Source: Nitrosovibrio tenuis
Lineage (GTDB): Bacteria > Pseudomonadota > Gammaproteobacteria > Burkholderiales > Nitrosomonadaceae
Direction of reading: 5' to 3'
Assembly: GCF_900109785.1 (NCBI RefSeq)
Contig: NZ_FOBH01000018.1
Span: 1-43,232 of the forward strand
DNA: 43,232 nucleotides
The notes beneath the pieces are model-generated. The model worked only from the letters and a program-made list of their open reading frames with translations, did not search any database and was not told the origin of the DNA. Below, in pieces: positions 15,225 to 23,866 of the stretch; positions within the stretch are counted from its first letter, which is position 1; each line of letters begins with the position of its first letter. The translations under genes were made by a program, and so were the position numbers.

Positions 15225-17123
15225 ATGCCAGTGGACAAAAAGCCAGACAACTTGGAGCGTATCAGCTGCGCATTGCGAACCTTGAGCGCCGGCAATCGTA
15301 CCTTGCTGCGGGCCTCGGACGAGCAGGAGCTTTTGCGCGAGATGTGCCGCGTAATCGTTGAGCAGGGCGGCTACCCCGTCGCGTGTGTCGGGTACACCCG
15401 AAATGATGAAAACAAGGATATCCAGTGGAGGGAGTGCGTTGGGATGGACAAAGAACATCTCCAGACGCTTTATCCCTCCTGGGGTGGTACAGATATTGCC
15501 AGGAAGCCGTTCGCTGCCGCCGTTAGCACGGGCAAACGCAGCGTGGCGAAGCACATCTTGACTGACCCCGCCTATGCTACCCCCGCTGACGCCAAGTTAA
15601 TGGAATTTGCAACAGCCAGAGGCTATGCCTCGGCTGCGGCATTTCCACTTCAGGTTGAGGGAGAAATACTGGGGGCGCTCTTAATGGCAGCGGCCGACCC
15701 CGAGGGATTCGACGACGAAGAACTCGCGCTGCTTAACGAGCTGGCGGATGATCTTGCCTTTGGGATTACAAACTTGCGGATGCGAATCGAACACCACAAA
15801 GCTCAAGATGCGATTGCTCACCTCGCTTACCATGACCGTCTGACCGATCTGCCGAACCGAGTCCACTTGCATGAGCGCCTGGAAGAAGCGATAGAGCTTG
15901 CGAAGCGCCGACATCAACCCTTGGCATTGCTCTACCTTGAGGTCGGACAATTCCATGAAATCAACGAAATCCTCGGCCACCGCGCGGGAGACCAATTGGT
16001 GCAAGAACTGGCGCGACGTCTTGCGGGAGCTGCGAAGCCCGACGCCCTTTTGGCACATATAGGCGAAGCAGCATTTGCTCTGCTAGTCCAGAATGCCGGA
16101 GCCGATGATGCAGCGGAGGAAGCCCAGCGGCTTATAGACGTTGTGAATGATCCGGTGGAGATATCGGAGCTGACAATAGACCCGCCGATATCCGCTGGAA
16201 TTGCGCTGTTTCCGGGGCACGGTATCGAGGCTGAAACCCTGCTGAGGAGGGCGAACGCGGCGGTGCGCAAGGCGAAGCCCACAAGAAGCGGCTATGCCTT
16301 CAGCGGCTATGCCTTCTACAGCGGGCAGGAACAGGAAAACACGCGACGGCTTAGCCTGATGGGTGAGTTGCGGCGAGCAATCGAAAGGAACGAATTGCGC
16401 CTCTATTGCCAGCCTAAGGCAACCATCCCCTCGCGCCAACCGTGCGGCGCGGAGGCGCTGGTGCGCTGGGAGCACCCTACGCACGGCTCGATCGACACCG
16501 GCGAATTCATCAAGCTCGCGGAACAAGCCGCGCTCATCAGCCCGCTTACAAACTGGATGTTGAAAGCCGCATTCAGCCAGGTCTATGCCTGGCATGAAGC
16601 CGGGCTGGCAAGGCCGTTATCAGTAAACCTGTCGATGCACGATCTGCGTGATCCAACGCTGATCGAACGTATCCGAGGCCTATTTTCTACCTGGGGCCTT
16701 CCGCCAGAGCTCGTTCAGTTTGAAATTACCGAGAGCGCATTGATGGAGGACCCGATACGTGCACTCGATACACTGGCTCGCCTTAAGGGACTTGGTGTCG
16801 AGCTCTACATTGACGACTTCGGCACAGGGTATTCCAGCCTCAGCTACTTGCAAAAACTGCCGGTCGACTGGATCAAGATCGACCAATCTTTCGTAATGCC
16901 GATGGTGGCGAGCAGCGATTCTGCACTGATTGTGCGATCAACTATCGAGCTGGGTCATAATCTCGGTCTGCGAGTGGTCGCGGAAGGTGTAGAGAGCCAG
17001 GCACTTTGGGATCAGCTTGGTACCTGGGGATGCGATGTAGCACAAGGCTTTTTTGTCGGCATGCCGATGCCCACGGACAGATTTAATGATTGGGAAACCC
17101 ATTGGTCCCGGGTTCCGACCTAA
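15225..17123 (+). CDS. GAF - degenerate GGDEF - EAL phosphodiesterase
   Basis: 632 residues, cytoplasmic. A GAF sensor domain (about 25-185) begins LLREMCRVIVEQGGYPVACVGY. A GGDEF-like domain (about 198-355) starts normally (HLAYHDRLTDLPNRVHLHERLEEAI) but has IGEAAF (279-284) where GGDEF should be, so it cannot be an active cyclase. The EAL domain (about 375-625) is complete: EAL 410-412, NLS 468-470, EITES 500-504, DDFGTGYSSL 530-539, KIDQSF 551-556, EGVES 587-591 and QGFFVG 607-612. The protein should hydrolyse c-di-GMP under control of a GAF ligand. A 15-bp in-frame duplication gives SGYAFSGYAF at about 355-364, in the linker before EAL. ATG 15225 has GGGAG close upstream. Confidence 0.92.
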   Translation: MPVDKKPDNLERISCALRTLSAGNRTLLRASDEQELLREMCRVIVEQGGYPVACVGYTRNDENKDIQWRECVGMDKEHLQTLYPSWGGTDIARKPFAAAVSTGKRSVAKHILTDPAYATPADAKLMEFATARGYASAAAFPLQVEGEILGALLMAAADPEGFDDEELALLNELADDLAFGITNLRMRIEHHKAQDAIAHLAYHDRLTDLPNRVHLHERLEEAIELAKRRHQPLALLYLEVGQFHEINEILGHRAGDQLVQELARRLAGAAKPDALLAHIGEAAFALLVQNAGADDAAEEAQRLIDVVNDPVEISELTIDPPISAGIALFPGHGIEAETLLRRANAAVRKAKPTRSGYAFSGYAFYSGQEQENTRRLSLMGELRRAIERNELRLYCQPKATIPSRQPCGAEALVRWEHPTHGSIDTGEFIKLAEQAALISPLTNWMLKAAFSQVYAWHEAGLARPLSVNLSMHDLRDPTLIERIRGLFSTWGLPPELVQFEITESALMEDPIRALDTLARLKGLGVELYIDDFGTGYSSLSYLQKLPVDWIKIDQSFVMPMVASSDSALIVRSTIELGHNLGLRVVAEGVESQALWDQLGTWGCDVAQGFFVGMPMPTDRFNDWETHWSRVPT

Positions 17124-17694
17124 GCTCGTTGGATTTCCATCTTCTCTTCGCGCTATCGAAGAAGAAGCGAAGCGCTACATTATGATTTCCCCATCGAAAG
17201 AGTTCCCTTTTGAAAGCCGGATTTCTTTGAGCCGTTTTTAATTCCGCTTATGGCCCCCTCTGCCACTGGGAGCACCTTCTTCCTATCCTCCGGGGAGAGG
17301 TTCGCGGGTGAGGGTATTTTCTGTCGGTAGGCCTCTTCTATTGCGCTTTTAAGCGCACGCTTTTAACCGTATTTAGACAGTTTGTTTGTGCCACCTTCCC
17401 AATGTTTCGTTATTGACCTACTTGGCGTTGCGGCTGTGGACCAGGAATCTCATGGTCATTGCCTTCCTCACACTGTACCTCAGTCCAATGGGTGAGCGGC
17501 GCTATAACTCGTAACATACGCCTTGGTGTTTGGAGAGTGATGAGCGCATGTTTGCGGTCGCCTCGCTGTGTGTTTAATGCAGCGACGACTTACCTGCCCA
17601 GACCAAAACCATTCAGTTTACCTATGGGCACGCACGATCAGGCGGGGTCGTGTTAATGCGCCCGATAGTCTTAAATGCTGAGCTAGGGGTTCAA
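17124..17694. other. Intergenic stretch, no gene seen
   Basis: About 570 bases. The only structure is a palindrome TGCGCTTTTAAGCGCA (17342-17357) followed by a weak T-run, which might end the upstream transcript. The frames here lack binding sites and protein-like composition. Confidence 0.4.
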
Positions 17695-18186
17695 ATGACC
17701 GAATTAGAAAAGATAGAGTTTAATCGGCGCATCGATATCGCTTACTCAGTAATTGAGGCGGCGGCGCGATGTTTTGGCTTAATGTCTGATTTGGACGAGC
17801 GGATCAAGAGTGCGGCAAAAGCAGCAAGCAGTTATTGGTACTGGTTCTTCATTATTGTAGGAATAGTTATGCACTACTCACCGTCGTATGCCGGCTCCGG
17901 GCTAAACACCGGAATATGGGTGATTTTTGCAACTCTGGGCGTGTGGTGCGCCAAGCAATTTGAACTTAGGCAACTCAAGACCCAGCGAGACGGATATGAA
18001 GAGAGGCTATACGAGCTGGAAATGATTTGGCGTAGTGTGGTCGGGACTGGGGCATTCTTCTGGGACATCGATAAGTTCACTAATGACGGCCTTGACCACG
18101 AGGATGACGCATTTTCGGCCTGGTGGGCGGAACAGAGAAGGTGGATTCTTGAACGTGTGTGTGGGTATAAGAATCGGTCCTTTTAA
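17695..18186 (+). CDS. Small membrane protein, unknown
   Basis: 163 residues. The N-terminal helix (TELEKIEFNRRIDIAYSVIEAAARCFGLMSDLDERIKSAAKAAS) is followed by two membrane segments (about 46-62, WYWFFIIVGIVMHY; about 73-90, GIWVIFATLGVWCA). A charged coiled-coil-like helix (FELRQLKTQRDGYEERLYELEMIW) and a Trp-rich acidic tail come next. Both ends are probably cytoplasmic. ATG 17695 is preferred because AGGGG (17685-17689) lies 5 bases before it; the frame is open to 17650. No family recognised. Flanking non-coding DNA on both sides suggests a late insertion. Confidence 0.65.
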   Translation: MTELEKIEFNRRIDIAYSVIEAAARCFGLMSDLDERIKSAAKAASSYWYWFFIIVGIVMHYSPSYAGSGLNTGIWVIFATLGVWCAKQFELRQLKTQRDGYEERLYELEMIWRSVVGTGAFFWDIDKFTNDGLDHEDDAFSAWWAEQRRWILERVCGYKNRSF

Positions 18187-18846
18187 GATGAGCTAGACAA
18201 ATGCTTGGCAGCGGTCCCTTAATCCGACGATCCCTTAATCTGACCTCAACCAAAGAATGCGCTCTTTGAAGCGGGGTTTTTACTCAATTGCCAGGGCGGC
18301 TTGTTGTCTAAATTCTGCCGCTGACGCATTTCGAGCTTTCGGCGTTTTTTAATGTCTCCGCAAGAGCGGTAAAACCCTTCTAAGACTGCACATTGTTATA
18401 GCGGATGAGGGATGCAAAGGGTGGGCGCAAACCTCCATCCCGCCTCAAGATGTCTCGCCTATTCCTCGCTTCGAACTACGCACCATCTCCTTCTTGCGGA
18501 AGAGACTGAAAAACCGGTTTCTTTTCGCTGCATTGAAATCGCCGCGTTTTGTCTATATTCGGCGCATGCACTTCGGGAAACTCATTCCCAGCCTCTGCAG
18601 GTCACCGGCGCAACACGAAGTTGGAAGCCACATTTTTCACCGTCAACGCGTTGCAAGGGCCACAACATCTTCAGCTACGGCGGGCATGAGGTTGACAACC
18701 TGCCGGTAACATAGGTTGCACCGTAACTTACTTCCCCAAAAGACGAATAAGCCCAAAAGGAGCGCTCATCGCCTGATCGTGGCGCAGCGACTCTGGTAGG
18801 CGCGGATGAATAAAAATTTTGTTTGAGATCAATCAGGAGATAACCA
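18187..18846. other. Intergenic stretch, no gene seen
   Basis: About 660 bases. There is a tandem-like CCCTTAATCCGAC / CCCTTAATCTGAC near 18217-18243 and no convincing frame. The ribosome binding site of the next gene is at its right end. Confidence 0.4.
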
Positions 18847-20142
18847 ATGAAGAATAAATATATCCCTATCGCCGCGACGGCTTTTCTGCTCTTTAGTCTG
18901 AATGGAAATCTCGCCGCACAGACGACCTGTAATGCGCCGCTTGGTTGGTGGGAGTCCAAGAACCTCCAACCGCTTTTTATCAGTCCCACGGGTCCCGAAC
19001 CGACCACTGACTGTGATTTTCATGTTTGGTCATGGACTGCCTTCGTCCATTGGATGCAGAACGATCGAACTGGACAGCCGCTCTTCCTCAGTCTTCCCAC
19101 TGTCGACGACCTAAAGTCTGGCAGCGCTTTGCGAGCCAAAGTAGGGCCGCGCCCGTTGGCGCTCAAGCCGCGCGTTCAGAAACCGGCAGAAATGAGTAGC
19201 ATCGAGCAGGCTGGATCGAACGGCGTGCTCGTCGACCAGAATGGGCGCGCCGTCTATTATTCCACTCATATGGATCCGATCTATTTTGCATTTACGCAGA
19301 AATACCATGGGCCGGACAACTATAAAAATGCCGCGCCCGCGCTGCCCTATCCCATCGCTGCCACGGTCTTCAAGGCATCGTGGCGCATCGTACAACCTGG
19401 CGAAAATACCAATGACACTTTCACCACCACTGCCACCATCGACCTGCTTGAGAGTGATGGCCACGGCGGAATCAAGCCGAACGGCCAGACCCAGCCCGGC
19501 GTCACCGTTGCCCTCGTCGGCGTGCATGTGGTCGGCATAATCAAGGATCAACCTGAGTTTGCCTGGGCCACCTTCGAGCAGATCGGCAACGCCCCTGACC
19601 TGCCCCCCGGCATGAAGCCGAATTCATCCAGCCCCATCAACACGCAAAACTATACGTTCTACAAGGGCGGCACGCCGGCCAATGCCTCCAATCAAATGCC
19701 GGACAGTCTTGCGATCAACCCGGCCACGCAGGTGATCACCCCGATCACTAATGTCTTCCGTCAATTTGCCTATGGCGGCGCCACCCCCGCTACGCGCGTG
19801 GCGGATATCAAGTCCGCCAATCAGAATTTCCAGACGGCAATCAAGGAAAAGACAAGTAATACGGTTAACCCTGTCTTTGCCAATTATCGTCTGGTCGGCA
19901 CTGTCTGGATACTTGCCAACACGCTCCAGCCCGGTAACGGAAATCTCGAGTCCGAAGCCATCGGCTCTATCAATCTCGCCAACTCCACCATGGAGACCTT
20001 CGTGCAGGGTAGCGGCACCAATTGCTTCAGCTGCCACAACACCAGCGGCGGCGCCACCTATCCCGGCAAGGACATCAATCTTAGCCACATCATTCTGGAT
20101 GCCCTGCCTAAAAAGCCGGCAAGGCTCAAGGCCAACCCCTGA
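18847..20142 (+). CDS. Secreted protein with one C-terminal haem-c motif
   Basis: 431 residues. A signal peptide (1-24, ending NLAA-QTT) is followed by a long domain rich in Trp, Pro and Asn (for example PLGWWESKNLQPLF and FHVWSWTAFVHWMQ). A single CFSCH haem-c binding motif sits near the end (393-397), and the His of DINLSHII is a possible downstream contact. It should be a periplasmic or outer-surface c-type cytochrome-like protein, but the 390-residue N-terminal part is not a fold I recognise and no catalytic role can be named. ATG 18847 follows AGGAGA with good spacing. Monocistronic and ended by a strong hairpin terminator at 20219-20269. Electron transfer is inferred from the haem motif alone. 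Confidence 0.75.
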   Translation: MKNKYIPIAATAFLLFSLNGNLAAQTTCNAPLGWWESKNLQPLFISPTGPEPTTDCDFHVWSWTAFVHWMQNDRTGQPLFLSLPTVDDLKSGSALRAKVGPRPLALKPRVQKPAEMSSIEQAGSNGVLVDQNGRAVYYSTHMDPIYFAFTQKYHGPDNYKNAAPALPYPIAATVFKASWRIVQPGENTNDTFTTTATIDLLESDGHGGIKPNGQTQPGVTVALVGVHVVGIIKDQPEFAWATFEQIGNAPDLPPGMKPNSSSPINTQNYTFYKGGTPANASNQMPDSLAINPATQVITPITNVFRQFAYGGATPATRVADIKSANQNFQTAIKEKTSNTVNPVFANYRLVGTVWILANTLQPGNGNLESEAIGSINLANSTMETFVQGSGTNCFSCHNTSGGATYPGKDINLSHIILDALPKKPARLKANP

Positions 20143-20218
20143 CATTCCGATATTACAAAGTCAAATGTTCGGAAGAACTTCGTGCGCGGTAGTTGAGCCG
20201 CCTTACCGCAATGGAATG

Positions 20219-20270
20219 GAGACTTCACCGGGGCGATCGTTGGGAAACGATGCGGTGAGTCTCTTTTTTA
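20219..20270 (+). terminator. Intrinsic terminator of the haem protein gene
   Basis: GAGACTTCACCG pairs with CGGTGAGTCTC (one bulged T), with an inner stem ATCGTT/AACGAT, followed by a T-run (20263-20269). It lies 77 bases after the stop. Confidence 0.85.
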
Positions 20271-20386
20271 TACGCGACAAGCTCAACAAGATTTTCGAAA
20301 CTTGGGTATGGAAGGCGTCGCATCCCTGGAACTGATTTTTTTCGATTAAAGTTGTTGGTTATCGATGCTTACGGATAAGCAGTGTA

Positions 20387-20710
20387 TTAGTCGTCATCGT
20401 GATGACGACCGCGATATCTGCGCCAGCCACGATCATCACCATCATGATGCCGGCGATAATGCCGCCCATTATATTGGCCGCCTGGTACTAAATATCCCTG
20501 GTATACCGGCAACGGCTGGTAATAAACCCGAGGCGGAGCGTAATACACAGGAGGAGGGGGAGTGTAGTACACAGGAGGTGGAGGGTAGTAGCCTCCGCCA
20601 CCTAGATTAAAGCTGAAGCTCATCGAATTATGAGCATAAGCGCTAGTTATTCCAGCTGTTACAAGGAACAGCGGGAACAGCGCAAATATTACAAAACGAA
20701 TTTTTCTCAT
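20387..20710 (-). CDS. Secreted Pro/Tyr-rich protein with His/Arg/Asp tail
   Basis: 107 residues. A signal peptide (1-26, ending TSAYA) precedes a mature chain of about 45 residues made of PPPPVYY-type repeats (YYPPPPVYYTPPPPVYYAPPRVYY). The charged tail HYRRHHDGDDRGWRRYRGRHHDDD could bind metal or polyanions. The fold is probably extended or disordered. ATG 20710 is preferred (AAGG about 10 bases upstream); a GTG three codons earlier is possible. Similar small Tyr/Pro-rich secreted proteins are common in betaproteobacteria and have no known function. It shares composition with the Gly/Tyr/His-rich proteins at 28-30 kb but not clear homology. Confidence 0.7.
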   Translation of the reverse strand: MRKIRFVIFALFPLFLVTAGITSAYAHNSMSFSFNLGGGGYYPPPPVYYTPPPPVYYAPPRVYYQPLPVYQGYLVPGGQYNGRHYRRHHDGDDRGWRRYRGRHHDDD

Positions 20711-20923
20711 GGCTAGCACCCTTATCTGCTTGACTACAGTGCAAATAACGCATCAGTTTGCAATTGGTTTACTTTTGTAACGAGCTCTCATCTGGCTGTT
20801 CAAGACCTGAAACGGGTTAAAATCATCAGTAATCCGCTGCCGCAGCAGAGAATCGAAGCAAAGGCTAAACTTGGATCATGAGACAACGTTGTCCAGAGTC
20901 TTGCCATTTGCAATACCCATCAC

Positions 20924-22150
20924 ATGAATCGCTTCCTGTTCAGTACAGGTATCGAAAATAGTTACCCCACAATTCGTCTTTCTGACGGCGCGACAGCTCG
21001 CGTCGACGAGATGGAAAAGTGCGGTCACTATCAGAGGTGGGGCGAGGACTTTCAACTCGTGCGTGAAATGGGTATCGAGTACTTGCGTTATGGGCCGCCC
21101 TACTATCGTACTCACCTTGGACCCGGACGTTATGATTGGTCGTTTTCGGACGAGACCTTCAATGAGTTGCAGAAGCTGAACATCAATCCAATAGTAGACC
21201 TCTGCCACTTTGGCGTACCGGACTGGGTCGGTAATTTTCAAAATCCGGAATGGCCTCCGCTTTTTGCCGAGTATGCACGTGCATTTGCGGCCCGTTTCCC
21301 ATGGGTACGCTTCTACACCCCGGTGAACGAAATCTACGTTTGCGCGATTTTTTCCGCTCAGTGGGGATTGTGGAACGAGCGCCTGTCCTCGGATCGAGCG
21401 TTTGTGACCGCGCTGCAGAACCTGTGCAACGCAACCCTGCTAGCAGAAAGAGCCATCTTGCAGGTCCGGCCTGATGCACGTTTCATCCAGAGCGAATCGA
21501 GCGAATACTTTCATCCGGAGGACCCCGCAGTCAGGGAAAAGGCTGATCTATTCAACGAAAAAAGGTTTCTTTCGCTCGATCTCTGCTATGGCAAGGATGT
21601 GAGTGCCCGGATGTATCAGTATCTGACCGATAACGGCATGTCCCGCGAGGATTATGCCTGGTTTCAGCACGAGGGACGCGCATTAAAACCCCACTGCATC
21701 ATGGGCAATGACTACTACATCACAAATGAACGGCTTGTCTCTAAGGATGGCCATCTGAGCCGTGCGGGCGAGGTTTTCGGGTTTTATGTCATTGCAAAGC
21801 AATATTTTGACCGCTACCATATGCCTGTGATGCACACGGAAACGAACCTCCCGGATTCATTAAAATCACCGGCATGGCTATGGAAAGAGTGGGCTAATAT
21901 CATCCGGTTGAAACAGGATGGGGTGCCAATCATCGGCTTCACATGGTACAGCCTTACCGATCAGGTAGACTGGGACACCGCCCTTTGCGAAAATAACGGC
22001 CATGTGAACGCGCTGGGACTATACGACCTGGACCGTAAAATACGACCCGTTGGGGAGCAGTACCGGCGTCTGATTGCACAGTGGGGAGAAGCTCTGCCAG
22101 CCGAGAGCATTTGCCTCCACGCAGACCGTCCCACACCCGATATGTTCTAG
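20924..22150 (+). CDS. Family-1 glycoside hydrolase (beta-glucosidase-like)
   Basis: 408 residues, a TIM-barrel GH1-type enzyme. The acid/base is Glu136 in YTPVNE and the nucleophile Glu306 in MHTETN; further barrel markers are YLRYGPPYYRTHLGPGRYDWSFSDETF and FTWYSLTDQVDWDTAL. GH1 enzymes remove beta-linked glucose or galactose from non-reducing ends with retention. This branch (family 1 glycosylhydrolase, shorter than the ~450 residues of classic enzymes, sometimes fused to a dTDP-sugar reductase domain) has no well-defined substrate. There is no signal peptide, so it is cytoplasmic. ATG 20924 lacks a clear binding site. No sugar transporter or regulator is nearby. Confidence 0.88.
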   Translation: MNRFLFSTGIENSYPTIRLSDGATARVDEMEKCGHYQRWGEDFQLVREMGIEYLRYGPPYYRTHLGPGRYDWSFSDETFNELQKLNINPIVDLCHFGVPDWVGNFQNPEWPPLFAEYARAFAARFPWVRFYTPVNEIYVCAIFSAQWGLWNERLSSDRAFVTALQNLCNATLLAERAILQVRPDARFIQSESSEYFHPEDPAVREKADLFNEKRFLSLDLCYGKDVSARMYQYLTDNGMSREDYAWFQHEGRALKPHCIMGNDYYITNERLVSKDGHLSRAGEVFGFYVIAKQYFDRYHMPVMHTETNLPDSLKSPAWLWKEWANIIRLKQDGVPIIGFTWYSLTDQVDWDTALCENNGHVNALGLYDLDRKIRPVGEQYRRLIAQWGEALPAESICLHADRPTPDMF

Positions 22151-22353
22151 CCGGGCAGTGTCCTATCACGGCATTTCAGTTGCAGTCGTTAAAAAAACAC
22201 TTGTGTCCGTCAGGAACAAGTTGGCGCCGCAGCCCGGCTGGGCTGCAGGATGCAATACTATTCTCGCGAGCGCCCTAAAGATCTTTTCTTCGATCCTTTT
22301 TTCGCAGAATTCGACCGGTGGCCGCATCGGATCGTTCTAGCCCGGTAACAGCA

Positions 22354-23838
22354 ATGTTTTCCTGCCTGCACAACTGCGTCATCCTGGATCTCGAGACTAC
22401 CGGGGGAACTCCCCTGTACGACCGTATCACCGAGATTGCCCTCATCCGTTTCGAGGACGGAATAGAAACCGAGCGCTGGGAAACACTGGTTAACCCGGGC
22501 ATCAGTATTCCTCCTTTCATTTCACGCTTGACCGGTATCACCAATGACATGGTCAGGGATGCGCCGTTTTTTGAGGACATCGCTGACAAGCTGTACGGCT
22601 ATATTGAAGGCGCGGTGCTGGCGGCGCATAACGTCCGGTTCGACCATGGTTTCCTCAAGGCTGAATTCAAGCGTTTGGGCGCGGTCCTTCGTCAGAGGGT
22701 CATGTGCACGGTCAAGCTGTCCCGCACGCTCTATCCCCAGCACAGGGGGCATGGTCTGGACGCAATCATGCATCGCCACGGACTTATTAGCCGTGCCCGG
22801 CATAGGGCAATGGGCGATGTCGAGCTTGTGGTGGCTTATTTTGAGCTGGTCAAACGCGAACTGGGGGAAGATGGGGTTCTGAAAGCGGTTGCTTCATTAC
22901 TGAAAGGGCCAAGCTTGCCAGCCGGTCTGGATGCCGCTTTTCTGGATGAGATTCCTGACGGCCCCGGGGTATATCTTTTTTATGGCGAGAACGATTTGCC
23001 GCTCTATATCGGCAAAAGCATAGCACTACGATCCCGTGTGATGTCGCATTTCAACAGCGATCATGCATCCAGCAAGGATATGCGGATCGGGCAGCAGCTC
23101 ACTCGCGTCGATTGGATAGAAACCGCCGGAGAACTGGGCGCGCTCCTGCTCGAATCGATGCTGATCAAAGAGCGCCAGCCCATCCATAACCGCCGGCTGC
23201 GTTCTTCCAGAGATTTGTTTTCATTGAGCCTTGCAGATGGGCTCAACCAGGTTCCACTGGTCAATATAGTTACCGGGGATTACATTGATCCGGCGCTGTT
23301 CGAATATCTGTATGGCCTCTTCCGTTCAAAAAAAGCGGCTACCGAAGCGCTTCGCAGGATGGCTATAGATAACAGGCTGTGCCCCCGCATGATAGGAATC
23401 GAAAGTGGGAAGGGCGCATGCTTTGCCCAGCAGCTTAAGCGCTGTGATGGCGTATGTGCGGGCAGGGAATCTCCAGAGCTTCATTATCTGCGCCTCAAGC
23501 AGGCACTGGTTCCTTACCTGCTGAAGGGCTGGCCTTATTCCGGCAAGATCGGCATTCGCGAACTCAACGAGGATACCGATCGCAGCGAGCTTCACATTTT
23601 CGAAAACTGGTGTCACATCGGAACCGTGGAAGATGAAGCGGAACTCGATGAAATCTTGCGGACCCGCACATTCGACAGATCTTTTAGCTTCGATCTGGAT
23701 ATCTACAATTTGCTGCAAAGAAGCTTGAACAAATACTCAGAAATAATCTCGCTGGAGTCTCATCCTGCGCGCCGCCGGGTTAAATTTTGTGAGCTGCCCG
23801 GTCTGGATGAACAGGCCCACCTAAGTGAGTCTTCCTGA
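22354..23838 (+). CDS. DEDDh exonuclease fused to GIY-YIG (UvrC/Cho-like) nuclease
   Basis: About 494 residues with two nuclease modules. Residues 9-175 are a DnaQ-like 3'-5' exonuclease: VILDLETTG (Exo I, D and E), AAHNVRFDHGFL (Exo II) and HRAMGDVEL (Exo III, His and Asp). Residues about 200-285 are a GIY-YIG domain: GVYLFYGENDLPLYIGKSIALRSRV. The C-terminal part has a UvrC-like ACFAQQLKRCDGVCAG cysteine segment (about 354-370). Both active sites look intact. Such fusions are known in proteobacteria and relate to Cho, the alternative UvrC-type 3' incision nuclease of nucleotide excision repair. ATG 22354 is chosen; a GTG at 22318 is an alternative, and neither has a strong binding site. It converges on the next gene with only 24 bases between stops. 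Confidence 0.9.
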   Translation: MFSCLHNCVILDLETTGGTPLYDRITEIALIRFEDGIETERWETLVNPGISIPPFISRLTGITNDMVRDAPFFEDIADKLYGYIEGAVLAAHNVRFDHGFLKAEFKRLGAVLRQRVMCTVKLSRTLYPQHRGHGLDAIMHRHGLISRARHRAMGDVELVVAYFELVKRELGEDGVLKAVASLLKGPSLPAGLDAAFLDEIPDGPGVYLFYGENDLPLYIGKSIALRSRVMSHFNSDHASSKDMRIGQQLTRVDWIETAGELGALLLESMLIKERQPIHNRRLRSSRDLFSLSLADGLNQVPLVNIVTGDYIDPALFEYLYGLFRSKKAATEALRRMAIDNRLCPRMIGIESGKGACFAQQLKRCDGVCAGRESPELHYLRLKQALVPYLLKGWPYSGKIGIRELNEDTDRSELHIFENWCHIGTVEDEAELDEILRTRTFDRSFSFDLDIYNLLQRSLNKYSEIISLESHPARRRVKFCELPGLDEQAHLSESS

Positions 23839-23866
23839 GTGAATCCTCCTGAGCGAGTCCTCCTAA
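23825..23866. repeat. Three 14-bp tandem units at convergent stop codons
   Basis: Units GTGAGTCTTCCTGA, GTGAATCCTCCTGA and GCGAGTCCTCCTAA (23825-23838, 23839-23852, 23853-23866). The first ends with the stop codon of the rightward nuclease gene and the third contains the stop of the leftward gene. A short slippage expansion is the simplest origin. Confidence 0.8.

Noticed and set aside
16083-16595. Long minus-strand frame inside the GAF-GGDEF-EAL gene
   Set aside because: Opposite-strand shadow of a clear gene in GC-rich DNA; no independent evidence.
17342-17357. Palindrome TGCGCTTTTAAGCGCA as a terminator
   Set aside because: The loop is too small for a good hairpin and the T-run is short and offset; a regulator site is equally possible.
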